Positions 17,716 to 24,425 of a DNA stretch of 30,537 nucleotides are shown piece after piece (positions within the stretch are counted from its first letter, which is position 1; each line of letters starts with the position of its first letter). A model generated the notes under the pieces. It was not told the DNA's origin. It was given only the letters and a program-made list of their open reading frames with translations, and did no database searches. The translations under genes and the position numbers were made by a program. Location of the stretch: contig CAMKYP010000003.1 of NCBI GenBank assembly GCA_946477505.1, positions 1-30,537 on the forward strand, written 5' to 3'. Source of the DNA: an uncultured Dechloromonas sp. GTDB lineage: Bacteria > Pseudomonadota > Gammaproteobacteria > Burkholderiales > Rhodocyclaceae.

Positions 17716-18711
17716 TTATTTCTTCAGGTAGATCTGATCGAACGTACCGCCATCGGCGAAGTGGGTCTTCTGGGCCTTCTGCCAGCCGCCGAAGGTATCG
17801 TCGATGGTCACCAGCTTGAGCTTGGGGAATTGCTTGGCGTATTGCGCGGCGACCTTGGGGTTTGTCGGACGGTAGTAATGCTTCGCGGCAATCTGCTGGC
17901 CTTCCTCGGAATACAAGTAATCGAGGTAAGCCTGTGCGGTGAGGCGGGTACCGCGCTTCTCGACCACCTTGTCGTTCACTGCCACCGGCGGCTCGGCCAG
18001 GATGGAGAGGCTGGGATAGACGATCTCGAACTTGTCCTTGCCCAACTCATTGACCGCCAGGATGCCCTCGTTCTCCCAAGCGATCAGCACATCGCCCAGG
18101 CCGCGCTCGACGAAGGTCGTGGTCGAACCGCGGGCACCGGAATCGAGCACCGGCACGTTCTTGAAGATGGCGGTGACCAGTTCCTTCGCCTTCTGCTCGT
18201 TGCCGCCCGGTTGCTTGAGCGCCCAGGCCCAGGCCGCCAGATAATTCCAGCGGGCGCCGCCGGAGGTTTTCGGGTTCGGGGTGATGACGCCGATGCCCGG
18301 CTTGGCCAGGTCGTTCCAGTCCTTGATCGCCTTCGGGTTGCCCTTGCGGACAAGGAAGACGACCGTCGAGGTGTAGGGCGAGGAATTGTTCGGGAAGCGC
18401 TTCTGCCAGTCGCTCGGGATCAGCTTCCTTTCGGCCAGGGCGTCGATGTCGTAGCCCAGTGCCAGGGTCACCACGTCGGCTTCCAGGCCGTCGGCCACCG
18501 AGCGGGCCTGCTTGCCGGAACCGCCGTGCGATTGGCGCACCTGCACATTCTGGCCAGTCTTGTCTTGCCAGTGCTTGTTGAAAGCGGCGTTGAACTCCTT
18601 GTACAACTCGCGGGTCGGGTCGTAGGAGACGTTGAGCAGCGTGGTCTGGGCGACGGCGGCACCGATGCCGAAGGCCAGTGTCAGGGCAGATAACAGGGCA
18701 ATCTTGCGCAT
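17716..18711 (-). CDS. sbp: periplasmic sulfate/thiosulfate-binding protein of an ABC importer
   Basis: A 331-residue SulP/CysP-type solute-binding protein. A signal peptide spans 1-21 (cut AVA|QTTLL). The mature part starts LLNVSYDPTRELYKEFNAAF, the family hallmark. SHGGSGKQARSVADGLEADV is the conserved sulfate-binding segment, followed by NPKTSGGARWNYLAAW and RGLGDVLIAWENE. The start is the ATG at 18711 with GGAG 6 nt upstream; an in-frame TTG 12 bp earlier lies before the Shine-Dalgarno. The permease and ATPase genes (cysT, cysW, cysA) are not in the window, so the protein must use an importer encoded elsewhere. It is first gene of a five-gene operon leading to cysK. Whether it corresponds to sbp or cysP cannot be decided from sequence alone. 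Confidence 0.93.
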   Translation of the reverse strand: MRKIALLSALTLAFGIGAAVAQTTLLNVSYDPTRELYKEFNAAFNKHWQDKTGQNVQVRQSHGGSGKQARSVADGLEADVVTLALGYDIDALAERKLIPSDWQKRFPNNSSPYTSTVVFLVRKGNPKAIKDWNDLAKPGIGVITPNPKTSGGARWNYLAAWAWALKQPGGNEQKAKELVTAIFKNVPVLDSGARGSTTTFVERGLGDVLIAWENEGILAVNELGKDKFEIVYPSLSILAEPPVAVNDKVVEKRGTRLTAQAYLDYLYSEEGQQIAAKHYYRPTNPKVAAQYAKQFPKLKLVTIDDTFGGWQKAQKTHFADGGTFDQIYLKK

Positions 18712-18916
18712 GGGGGACTCCAATCAATCGATAAAAGTTTCGTATGGCCGGAGTCTAGTCAGGTTTGATATTTCCAGAAAGAATGATTTTTTACATAAAT
18801 ATAACCAACGGAAATTTATGTCGCCGTCTGTCGACGGTACAAAGACAGGAGGCTCCAGCGAGAGCGATACCGAAAAAACACAATCCGCGGTGCCCTGATG
18901 CGCCATCGGAGGGGAC
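18712..18916. promoter_or_regulatory. divergent regulatory region of the sulfur operon, with an AT-rich dyad
   Basis: A 205 bp non-coding stretch lies between the divergent sulfate-binding protein and carbonic-anhydrase-like genes, notably AT-rich against its surroundings at about 18760-18825. It holds an inverted repeat ACATAAAT-N13-ATTTATGT (18793-18821) and a small hairpin CCGTC-TGTC-GACGG (18824-18837). A LysR-type regulator such as CysB would be the expected regulator of the minus-strand operon, and the dyad is a candidate site, but no experimentally anchored consensus is visible. No confident -35/-10 pair was found. Confidence 0.5.
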
Positions 18917-19990
18917 ATGACCGATATCCACAACCGACCCATCGGCCAGCGGATCGACTGGCTGTTCGATCTCGCCCGTCGACATGGCGAGACGTTTCGC
19001 AGTCCCGAGGCCTGGCTGGGGCGGCAGCGCTATCTGGCCGAGCATCCGACGGCCATCGCCGTGCTCAAATGCATGGACGGGCGGATCAATATTCCGGTCG
19101 CCACCAACACGCCCGCCGGCATCCTGATGCCCTTCCGCAATCTGGGCGGCATGTTCGATCTCGGCTGGCCGCACCTTGGCGAGATGGTTGTCCATCACAC
19201 CCTGCGCATGACCGCTGCCGGGCGGCGCGTATTGTTCCTGATCACCTACCATTGGTCGCGCGGCAACCCGAAACGCGGCTGCGCCGGTTTCGCCTACGAC
19301 ACGGCCGCCGCCATTGCGCATACCCAGCAGATCCGCAGCCAGATGACCCAGCTTTTCGGCGCCGGACACGGTACCGTCTATCCGCTGGTCTGCGGTTTCG
19401 AAACCGACGAGGAGGCATTGTTGGTCCACGGCACGCATGGCGAGGTCCTTGACCTGGCGGCCTTGGACGATGCCGACCGGGATGCGCTCGAACCTCGCCT
19501 GACCGCCCTGCTCCCCGACATGCCGGCCCAGATGTGCCAGGATCTGCTTCCCCTGCTGCGCGGCAACCTCGACCATATCGCCGAAATCCGCAGTCAGACG
19601 GCGCACCGTGAACGCCTGCTCGATGTCGAGCATCGCGAATGGGTGATCTGCGTGGGGCGCGGCTTCGATTTCCTGCACACCCCCAATCTGGCGCTGATCA
19701 TCGGGCCTTACAGCCCCGATCTGGCCGACCCGGTGCACAAGGCTGCCGGCATTATCGAGAACAACATGAAGGCCGGGCGTATTCCATCCGACGGGTTCCT
19801 GTTACTGGCCTCGGTTCCATTCGATGAAATCGGCGTCGACCGGGCACGGGCCGAGCTGAAATCTCGTTTTCTGTCCGCCTTCGCCGCCGATGTCGTCCGT
19901 CGGGAATATCCCGCGTTGGCGGCGAAAATGAGCACGCGCACGGCCGTACTCGACTGGCAGGCGCGGCACATGACCTTGTTGGACAACTGA
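18917..19990 (+). CDS. divergent beta-carbonic-anhydrase-like protein, possible zinc enzyme
   Basis: A 357-residue soluble protein. LKCMDGRIN at 51-59 (Cys52, Asp54, Arg56) matches the Cys-x-Asp-x-Arg zinc and catalytic-dyad motif of beta-carbonic anhydrases. FRNLGGMFDLGW follows, as the RNAGG-like block does there. After a hydrophobic strand comes LITYHWSRGNPKRGC (His112, Cys122), where canonical enzymes have His-x2-Cys. The His-x9-Cys spacing is closer to the carboxysomal CsoSCA enzyme. The remaining ~230 residues match nothing I recognise. The start has GGAGG 4 nt upstream. It is divergent from the sulfate-binding/cysteine operon, so CO2/bicarbonate or the chemically related COS or CS2 are possible substrates. 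The assignment rests on motif reading, not on a full alignment. Confidence 0.72.
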   Translation: MTDIHNRPIGQRIDWLFDLARRHGETFRSPEAWLGRQRYLAEHPTAIAVLKCMDGRINIPVATNTPAGILMPFRNLGGMFDLGWPHLGEMVVHHTLRMTAAGRRVLFLITYHWSRGNPKRGCAGFAYDTAAAIAHTQQIRSQMTQLFGAGHGTVYPLVCGFETDEEALLVHGTHGEVLDLAALDDADRDALEPRLTALLPDMPAQMCQDLLPLLRGNLDHIAEIRSQTAHRERLLDVEHREWVICVGRGFDFLHTPNLALIIGPYSPDLADPVHKAAGIIENNMKAGRIPSDGFLLLASVPFDEIGVDRARAELKSRFLSAFAADVVRREYPALAAKMSTRTAVLDWQARHMTLLDN

Positions 19991-20002
19991 ATAGCCATGC
20001 CT

Positions 20003-20020
20003 TGCCAGCCGGGGCTGGCA
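20003..20020. terminator. possible hairpin after the carbonic-anhydrase-like gene
   Basis: TGCCAGCC-GG-GGCTGGCA is a perfect inverted repeat beginning 12 bp after the TGA at 19988-19990. The stem is strong and GC-rich, but the following bases (TCTCGCCTCG) do not form a T tract, so an intrinsic terminator is only a possibility. Confidence 0.4.
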
Positions 20021-20082
20021 TCTCGCCTCGCTCCTTGCCGACTGTTGACCAAACGCAAACCGGCACGCCGCAAAACGGCTTA

Positions 20083-20131
20083 GATTGATTGGCAGCGGTG
20101 CCGGTCAGGCATTTGCCGGTGCCAATCAATC
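20083..20131. promoter_or_regulatory. 12 bp inverted repeat upstream of adhP, candidate operator or leader hairpin
   Basis: GATTGATTGGCA (20083-20094) and TGCCAATCAATC (20120-20131) are perfect inverted copies 25 bp apart, 40 bp before the alcohol dehydrogenase start. The distance fits an operator or a 5'-leader hairpin. A TTGACC hexamer at 20045-20050 could be a -35 box, but no matching -10 at proper spacing is visible. Confidence 0.5.
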
Positions 20132-20171
20132 GCCTATCCGGCGTATTCCAGACTCTCACAAGGAGTAGATC

Positions 20172-21194
20172 ATGGCAGCAACAATGAAAGCGGCCGTCGT
20201 CCATGCTTACGGCCAGCCCCTGGTCATCGAGGAGGTGGCCGTTCCCGAGGTTCCCGCGGGCAGGATTCTGGTCAAGATCGAAGCCTCCGGCGTTTGCCAT
20301 ACCGATTTGCATGCCGCCGATGGCGACTGGCCGGTCAAGCCGCCGTTGCCCTTCATCCCCGGCCATGAAGGCGTCGGCTATGTCGCCAAGGTCGGGGCGG
20401 GCGTCACCTGGGTCAAGGAAGGCGACCGCGTCGGCGTACCTTGGCTGCATACGGCCTGCGGTCATTGCGAGCACTGCATCACCGGCTGGGAAACCTTGTG
20501 CGACAGCCAGCAGATGACGGGTTATTCGGTGAACGGCGGTTACGCCGAGTACGTGCTGGCCGACCCGGCCTATGTTGGCAAACTGCCTGATAGCCTTGAA
20601 TTCGCGCCGGCTGCCCCGGTGTTGTGCGCCGGTGTGACCGTTTACAAGGGCCTCAAGGTACTCGACTGCAAGCCCGGCGACTGGGTGGTCATCTCCGGCA
20701 TCGGCGGCCTGGGCCACATGGCGGTGCAATATGCCAAGTCAATGGGATTCCACGTCATCGCCGTCGATGTAGCCGACGACAAGCTGGCCCTGGCGCGCAG
20801 CCTGGGGGCCGACGAGGTCATCAATGCCGCAAGCAGCGATCCGGTGCAGCTGGTGCAGAGCCAGATCCGCGGCGCCCACGGCGCACTGGTAACCGCCGTT
20901 TCACGGCCCGCTTTCAGTCAGGCGTTGGGCATGCTGCACAAGCGCGGCACCATGTCATTGGTCGGCCTGCCGCCCGGTAGCTTCGACCTGCCGATCTTCG
21001 ACGTCGTCCTCAATGCCAAGACGGTACGCGGCTCGATTGTCGGCACCCGCAAGGATTTGCAGGAATCGCTGGAATTCGCTGGCGAAGGCAAGGTTGCTGC
21101 CCACTACAGCATGGACAAGCTGGACAACATCAATGCCATCTTCAGCCGTATGAAAACGGGCGGTATCGACGGGCGCATCGTCGTGACCGTGTGA
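20172..21194 (+). CDS. adhP: zinc-dependent alcohol dehydrogenase, AdhP type
   Basis: A 340-residue medium-chain NAD-dependent alcohol dehydrogenase. The catalytic zinc ligands are Cys42 (GVCHTDLHAADGDWP), His65-Glu66 (PGHEGVG) and Cys152 (PVLCAGVTVYKGLK). The structural zinc site is Cys96, Cys99, Cys102 and Cys110. The cofactor loop is GIGGLGH at 176-182, and VIAVDVADDK suggests NAD. The sequence follows the AdhP/ethanol-active group closely. AAGGAG lies 8 nt before the ATG. The gene stands alone: upstream is a dyad that may regulate it, downstream a hairpin shared with the convergent gene. Confidence 0.95.
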   Translation: MAATMKAAVVHAYGQPLVIEEVAVPEVPAGRILVKIEASGVCHTDLHAADGDWPVKPPLPFIPGHEGVGYVAKVGAGVTWVKEGDRVGVPWLHTACGHCEHCITGWETLCDSQQMTGYSVNGGYAEYVLADPAYVGKLPDSLEFAPAAPVLCAGVTVYKGLKVLDCKPGDWVVISGIGGLGHMAVQYAKSMGFHVIAVDVADDKLALARSLGADEVINAASSDPVQLVQSQIRGAHGALVTAVSRPAFSQALGMLHKRGTMSLVGLPPGSFDLPIFDVVLNAKTVRGSIVGTRKDLQESLEFAGEGKVAAHYSMDKLDNINAIFSRMKTGGIDGRIVVTV

Positions 21195-21201
21195 GTGTCG
21201 G

Positions 21202-21229
21202 CGACTGCCGCGTTCAACGCAGGCAGTCG
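21202..21229. terminator. hairpin between convergent adhP and the nucleotidyltransferase-like gene
   Basis: CGACTGCC at 21202-21209 pairs with GGCAGTCG at 21222-21229, and within it GCGTT pairs with AACGC around a single C, leaving one bulged A. This long GC-rich stem lies 8 bp after the adhP stop, and its loop contains the stop codon of the opposite gene (21214-21216). There is no T tract, so it may act as a processing or transcript-protecting hairpin rather than an intrinsic terminator. Confidence 0.5.
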
Positions 21230-22209
21230 TCGAGCAAATCGCACAGTTCGGCGTGAGCGGCAGCCTCAGCCACGAGTGCGGGGCGCAAGGAGCGAATCGG
21301 CTCGGTCAGCGTGGCGGGGGCCTTTTCCCAGGCGGTGAGGAGCGCCCACGGGTCGTGTTCGATCAGCGCCGCCGCCAAGGCCAGCACTTGGGCGCGGACC
21401 GGCGCCGCCCGCTCGGTGGCGGCAGCGGACGCGCAGTCGAACAGCGTGTGCCAGACCAGTCGCGCTGCGGATGGCAGGAGTACCGGAATGCAATGGCCCC
21501 CAGCGAGCATGGCAGCTGATTCCGGCGCTTCGAGCAGATAATCGTAAGCCGTTGCCGCGCGGGCCATCCAGCCCCGACTCGCTACCGTGGGCTCGACGTT
21601 CTGATAGGCGAATCCGAGCCAAACACGAAGCGTGTCGAGGCCAGCCAGGCCTGTTCCTATCGCTGATCCATCATCGACCGGCACGAATGGCAGTTGGGGG
21701 GCGATCGGCAAATCGAGAAATGCAGGCTGGGCGCCCAACTGCAGGCAGGTGACGCTCGAGGCCGCTCGGCGCCCCGAACGGGGGGTGACGCCCAGCTCGT
21801 TCAGCCAGGCCTGTATGGCCAATTCGCCCACAACGAGCAGACCGGCGGAGAAGGCGGCGAGATTGTGCAACTCGACCAGCAGTCGGGCCATGCGCTTGTC
21901 GGCAACCTGAAATCCGGCCTTGCGCAGGGCGGCGACCTGTCTGGCCGCCCATGCGGCATCTGTCATCCGTTGGCCCATGGCGGCGACGGCTGCCCGGTCG
22001 TCGGCGCGTCCGACCAGCGTTTCAGCCTGTATGCCGGGCACCGGATAAAAGACGCGATAGCAGTAGGCGTATCCGGTTCCGTTGCGCCGGTGCAGGGTTC
22101 CCGGAGTGCCAGGCAGAAAGGCATCGGCGGTGAGTGACCGCTCTTTCAGCTCCCGGTATTGGGCGCAATACAAGGCCTCGTGACGGCGGAAGAGGGGCTT
22201 GGCGAGCAT
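21214..22209 (-). CDS. nucleotidyltransferase-fold-like protein (GSU2403/NTP_transf_8 resemblance)
   Basis: A 331-residue soluble protein. The N-terminal block YRELKERSLTADAFLPGTPG ... RRNGTGYAYCYRVFYP (about 18-55) and the block LLVVGELAIQAWLNELGV (about 124-141) resemble GSU2403-family (NTP_transf_8) proteins, in which such segments precede a TxDxD metal-binding pair. Here the next segment reads RSGRRAASSVTCLQL with no acidic pair, so the protein looks catalytically altered. The remainder (about 160-331) is helical with many Ala and Leu. It is preceded by tandem palindromes that reach to within 4 bp of its ATG, and the core GGGTAA of the nearest half-site is the only Shine-Dalgarno-like sequence. 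The function is unknown; the resemblance is from memory of the family and is tentative. Confidence 0.7.
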   Translation of the reverse strand: MLAKPLFRRHEALYCAQYRELKERSLTADAFLPGTPGTLHRRNGTGYAYCYRVFYPVPGIQAETLVGRADDRAAVAAMGQRMTDAAWAARQVAALRKAGFQVADKRMARLLVELHNLAAFSAGLLVVGELAIQAWLNELGVTPRSGRRAASSVTCLQLGAQPAFLDLPIAPQLPFVPVDDGSAIGTGLAGLDTLRVWLGFAYQNVEPTVASRGWMARAATAYDYLLEAPESAAMLAGGHCIPVLLPSAARLVWHTLFDCASAAATERAAPVRAQVLALAAALIEHDPWALLTAWEKAPATLTEPIRSLRPALVAEAAAHAELCDLLDDCLR

Positions 22210-22210
22210 G

Positions 22211-22296
22211 GATTACCCAATGAAACTCGATAATATTGGGTAACTATACGCTGGTATTGAGAATTACCCAACGAATATTAATATTATTGGGTAATT
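22211..22296. promoter_or_regulatory. two tandem palindromic operators with ATTGGGTAA half-sites
   Basis: TTACCCAAT (22213-22221) and ATTGGGTAA (22235-22243) form dyad 1. AATTACCCAA (22262-22271) and TTGGGTAATT (22287-22296) form dyad 2. Corresponding half-sites are exactly 51 bp apart, and each dyad pairs perfectly over 9-10 bp. Between the arms of dyad 2 is the 12 bp palindrome AATATTAATATT (22274-22285). The region is strongly AT-rich in a GC-rich setting. Dyad 1 covers the ribosome-binding region of the nucleotidyltransferase-like gene, as expected for a repressor operator. Confidence 0.75.
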
Positions 22297-22328
22297 TGGA
22301 CTGAAAATGCCCTGTAGCAGTTGTCGAA

Positions 22329-23873
22329 TCAGCCGAGAAAGAGCTTGTAGGCCGGATTCTCGCTCTCGTCCCAATGAGCGTAGCCGAGATTCTTCAGGAA
22401 GTGCTTGAATTCGGTCATATCCTTCGGCGGCACCTGGATGCCAACCAGTACGCGGCCATAGTCGGCGCCATGGTTGCGGTAGTGGAACAGGCTGATGTTC
22501 CAGCCGGCGCTCATCTGGGTCAGGAAGTTCATCAACGCGCCCGGCCGTTCGGGGAACTCGAAACGGTAGACCCGTTCCTTCATGCCCCCGTTCTTCTCCT
22601 GCTCGCAGACTGCCGGTGCGTGGCCGCCGACCATGTGGCGAACGTGGTTCTTCGCCATCTCGTCCTCGGTCAGGTCGAGCGTCGGGTAGCCGTGCTTCTG
22701 CAGGTTTTCGAGCAGCTTCAGCGATTCCTTGCGGTCGGCCACCTGAACGCCGACATAGACGTGCGCCTCGCGGTCGGTATGGTAGCGATAGTTGAATTCG
22801 GTAACGTTACGGTTGCCGATCAGCGCCAGGAATTTCTTGTAGGCACCGGGCTTCTCCGGCAGCGTCACGGCGAAAACTGCCTCGCGGCGCTCGCCGAACT
22901 CGGCGCGTTCGGAAACGAAGCGCAGGCGGTCGAAGTTCATGTTGGCACCGGACGTCACGGCAACCAGGTTCTTGTCCTTGAGCTTGTTCTGGCGGGCGTA
23001 TTCCTTGGCGCCGGCCACGGCCAGCGCGCCGGAGGGTTCGAGGATGGAGCGGGTGTCCTCGAAAACATCCTTGATCGCCGCGCAGATGGCGTCGGTATCG
23101 ACGAGGATGACTTCGTCGAGATATTCCTTGCAGACGCGGAAGGTTTCCTCGCCGACGAACTTGACCGCCGTGCCATCGGCGAACAGCCCGACCTGGTTGA
23201 GGCGCACGCGCTTGCCGGCGGCCAGCGATTGCTTCATCGCGTCGGCGTCGTAGGTCTCGACGCCGATGACCTTGATCTCGGGGCGCAGGCGCTTGATGTA
23301 GGCAGCCACCCCGGCGGCAAGCCCGCCGCCGCCGATGGCGCAGAACACGGCATGGATCGGCCCGTTGTGGCGCGAATGCTGGCGCAGGATTTCCATCGCT
23401 ACCGTACCCTGCCCGGCGATCACTTCCGGGTCGTCGAAGGGGTGCACGAAGGTCAGCTTCTCGGCCTTTTCCAGCTCCAGCGCCTTGGCGTAGGCGTCGT
23501 CGTACGACGAGCCGGCGAGCACGACCTCGCCACCGCGTCGGCGAACCGCATCGATCTTGATGCCCGGCGTCGACTCCGGCATGACGATCACCGCCCGGCA
23601 GCCCAGCTTGGCCGCCGACAGGGCGACGCCCTGAGCGTGGTTGCCGGCGGATGCACAGATGACGCCCCGCTTCAGTTTTTCCGCCGACAGGCTGGCGATC
23701 TTGTTGTAGGCACCGCGCAGCTTGAACGAGAAAACCGGCTGCATGTCCTCGCGCTTCAGCAGAATCTTGTTGCCAACCCGGGCGGAAAGGTTGCCGGCCA
23801 GGTCGAGCGGCGTTTCGACGGCCACGTCATAAACCTGTGCGTTGAGAACTTTTTCGAGATAATCCGGGTGCAT
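22329..23873 (-). CDS. ilvA: threonine ammonia-lyase, biosynthetic, with two ACT-like domains
   Basis: Converts L-threonine to 2-oxobutanoate and ammonia, the first step of isoleucine synthesis. It has 514 residues from the ATG at 23873, the same size as the E. coli enzyme. The PLP lysine is Lys51 (SFKLRGAYNK), with ASAGNHAQGVALSA and the CAIGGGGLAAGVA phosphate-binding loop. Two C-terminal ACT-like regulatory domains start near EAVFAVTLPEKPGAYKKFL and VYRFEFPERPGALMNFL, which indicates isoleucine/valine allostery. An in-frame TTG 9 bp upstream is not needed. It is divergent from the YqaA-like gene (38 bp between starts). Confidence 0.96.
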   Translation of the reverse strand: MHPDYLEKVLNAQVYDVAVETPLDLAGNLSARVGNKILLKREDMQPVFSFKLRGAYNKIASLSAEKLKRGVICASAGNHAQGVALSAAKLGCRAVIVMPESTPGIKIDAVRRRGGEVVLAGSSYDDAYAKALELEKAEKLTFVHPFDDPEVIAGQGTVAMEILRQHSRHNGPIHAVFCAIGGGGLAAGVAAYIKRLRPEIKVIGVETYDADAMKQSLAAGKRVRLNQVGLFADGTAVKFVGEETFRVCKEYLDEVILVDTDAICAAIKDVFEDTRSILEPSGALAVAGAKEYARQNKLKDKNLVAVTSGANMNFDRLRFVSERAEFGERREAVFAVTLPEKPGAYKKFLALIGNRNVTEFNYRYHTDREAHVYVGVQVADRKESLKLLENLQKHGYPTLDLTEDEMAKNHVRHMVGGHAPAVCEQEKNGGMKERVYRFEFPERPGALMNFLTQMSAGWNISLFHYRNHGADYGRVLVGIQVPPKDMTEFKHFLKNLGYAHWDESENPAYKLFLG

Positions 23874-23911
23874 TGGGCGCAACTCATTCAGGCAAAAGGG
23901 AGATTCTACGG

Positions 23912-24337
23912 GTGGAGTGGCTAAACGTCACGGCGGAAAGAGGGTTGTGGGGCCTGCTACTGACCAGTTTCCTGTCGGCGACTGTGCTGCCCGGCGGTTC
24001 GGAGGCCCTGCTCTGGGGATTCCTGAAACTCCATCCGGGCGAAGTCGCTCCGGCCCTGGCACTGACCACGCTGGGAAACACGGCGGGTGGCATGACCTCC
24101 TGGTGGTGTGGCCGCTTCCTGCCGCGCTGGCAAAGGCTGGAAAAACTGCCGCACAAGGACAAGCTCGAAAAATGGGGCAGCCCGGCCCTGCTGCTCGCCT
24201 GGGCGCCGCTGATCGGCGACGCGCTATGTGTCGCCGCCGGCTGGCTGCGCCTGCACTGGCTGCCATGCTGCCTGTTCATGGCGGCGGGCAAGTTCGCCCG
24301 TTACTGGCTGGTTGCGCAAAGCACCCTGCTGAACTGA
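23912..24337 (+). CDS. YqaA-family small membrane protein (VTT/DedA-like)
   Basis: A 141-residue membrane protein from GTG at 23912, with GGGAG 9 nt upstream. An ATG at 23873 would add 13 residues but overlaps the ilvA start codon on the other strand and lacks a ribosome-binding site. FLSATVLPGGSEALLWGFL and GNTAGGMTSWWCGRFL are typical of the YqaA group of small VTT/DedA-related proteins, with PALLLAWAPLIGDALCVAAG near the C-terminus carrying the conserved Pro/Gly. Three to four helices are expected. It is probably involved in envelope or lipid homeostasis; the transported substrate is unknown. Confidence 0.85.
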   Translation: MEWLNVTAERGLWGLLLTSFLSATVLPGGSEALLWGFLKLHPGEVAPALALTTLGNTAGGMTSWWCGRFLPRWQRLEKLPHKDKLEKWGSPALLLAWAPLIGDALCVAAGWLRLHWLPCCLFMAAGKFARYWLVAQSTLLN

Positions 24338-24340
24338 ACC

Positions 24341-24424
24341 GAAGCAGCCTTTTGGGGTCTACCGGCCCCTCGTGTTGCCCCGCAATACGCTAAAATCCAC
24401 CTTTTGATAGACCCCGGCTGCTTC
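24341..24424. repeat. inverted repeat flanking the promoter and covering the ribosome-binding region of the FAD/Fe-S gene
   Basis: The left arm (24341-24361) reads GAAGCAGCC, a TTTT bulge, then GGGGTCTA. The right arm (24408-24424) reads TAGACCCC GGCTGCTTC, the exact complement without the bulge: 17 pairs. The right arm ends one base before the ATG at 24426 and so occupies the whole ribosome-binding region, which has no clear Shine-Dalgarno. A possible -10 TAAAAT lies between the arms at 24391-24396. Read-through transcripts from the YqaA-like gene could hide the start in a hairpin; transcripts from the inner promoter would lack the left arm. Confidence 0.55.
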
Positions 24425-24425
24425 C

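Noticed and set aside
20060..20100. A sigma-54-type promoter before adhP
   Set aside because: CGGCAC at 20061-20066 recalls a -24 element, but no GC/TTGC -12 element follows at the required spacing.
23873..23911. An upstream ATG start for the YqaA-like gene
   Set aside because: It overlaps the ilvA start codon on the other strand, adds polar residues before a membrane protein and lacks a Shine-Dalgarno, whereas the GTG at 23912 has GGGAG.
22374..23924. A 516-codon open frame on the plus strand opposite ilvA
   Set aside because: A shadow of ilvA with biased Val/Gly/Asp/Gln/His composition and no domain; ilvA is unambiguous.
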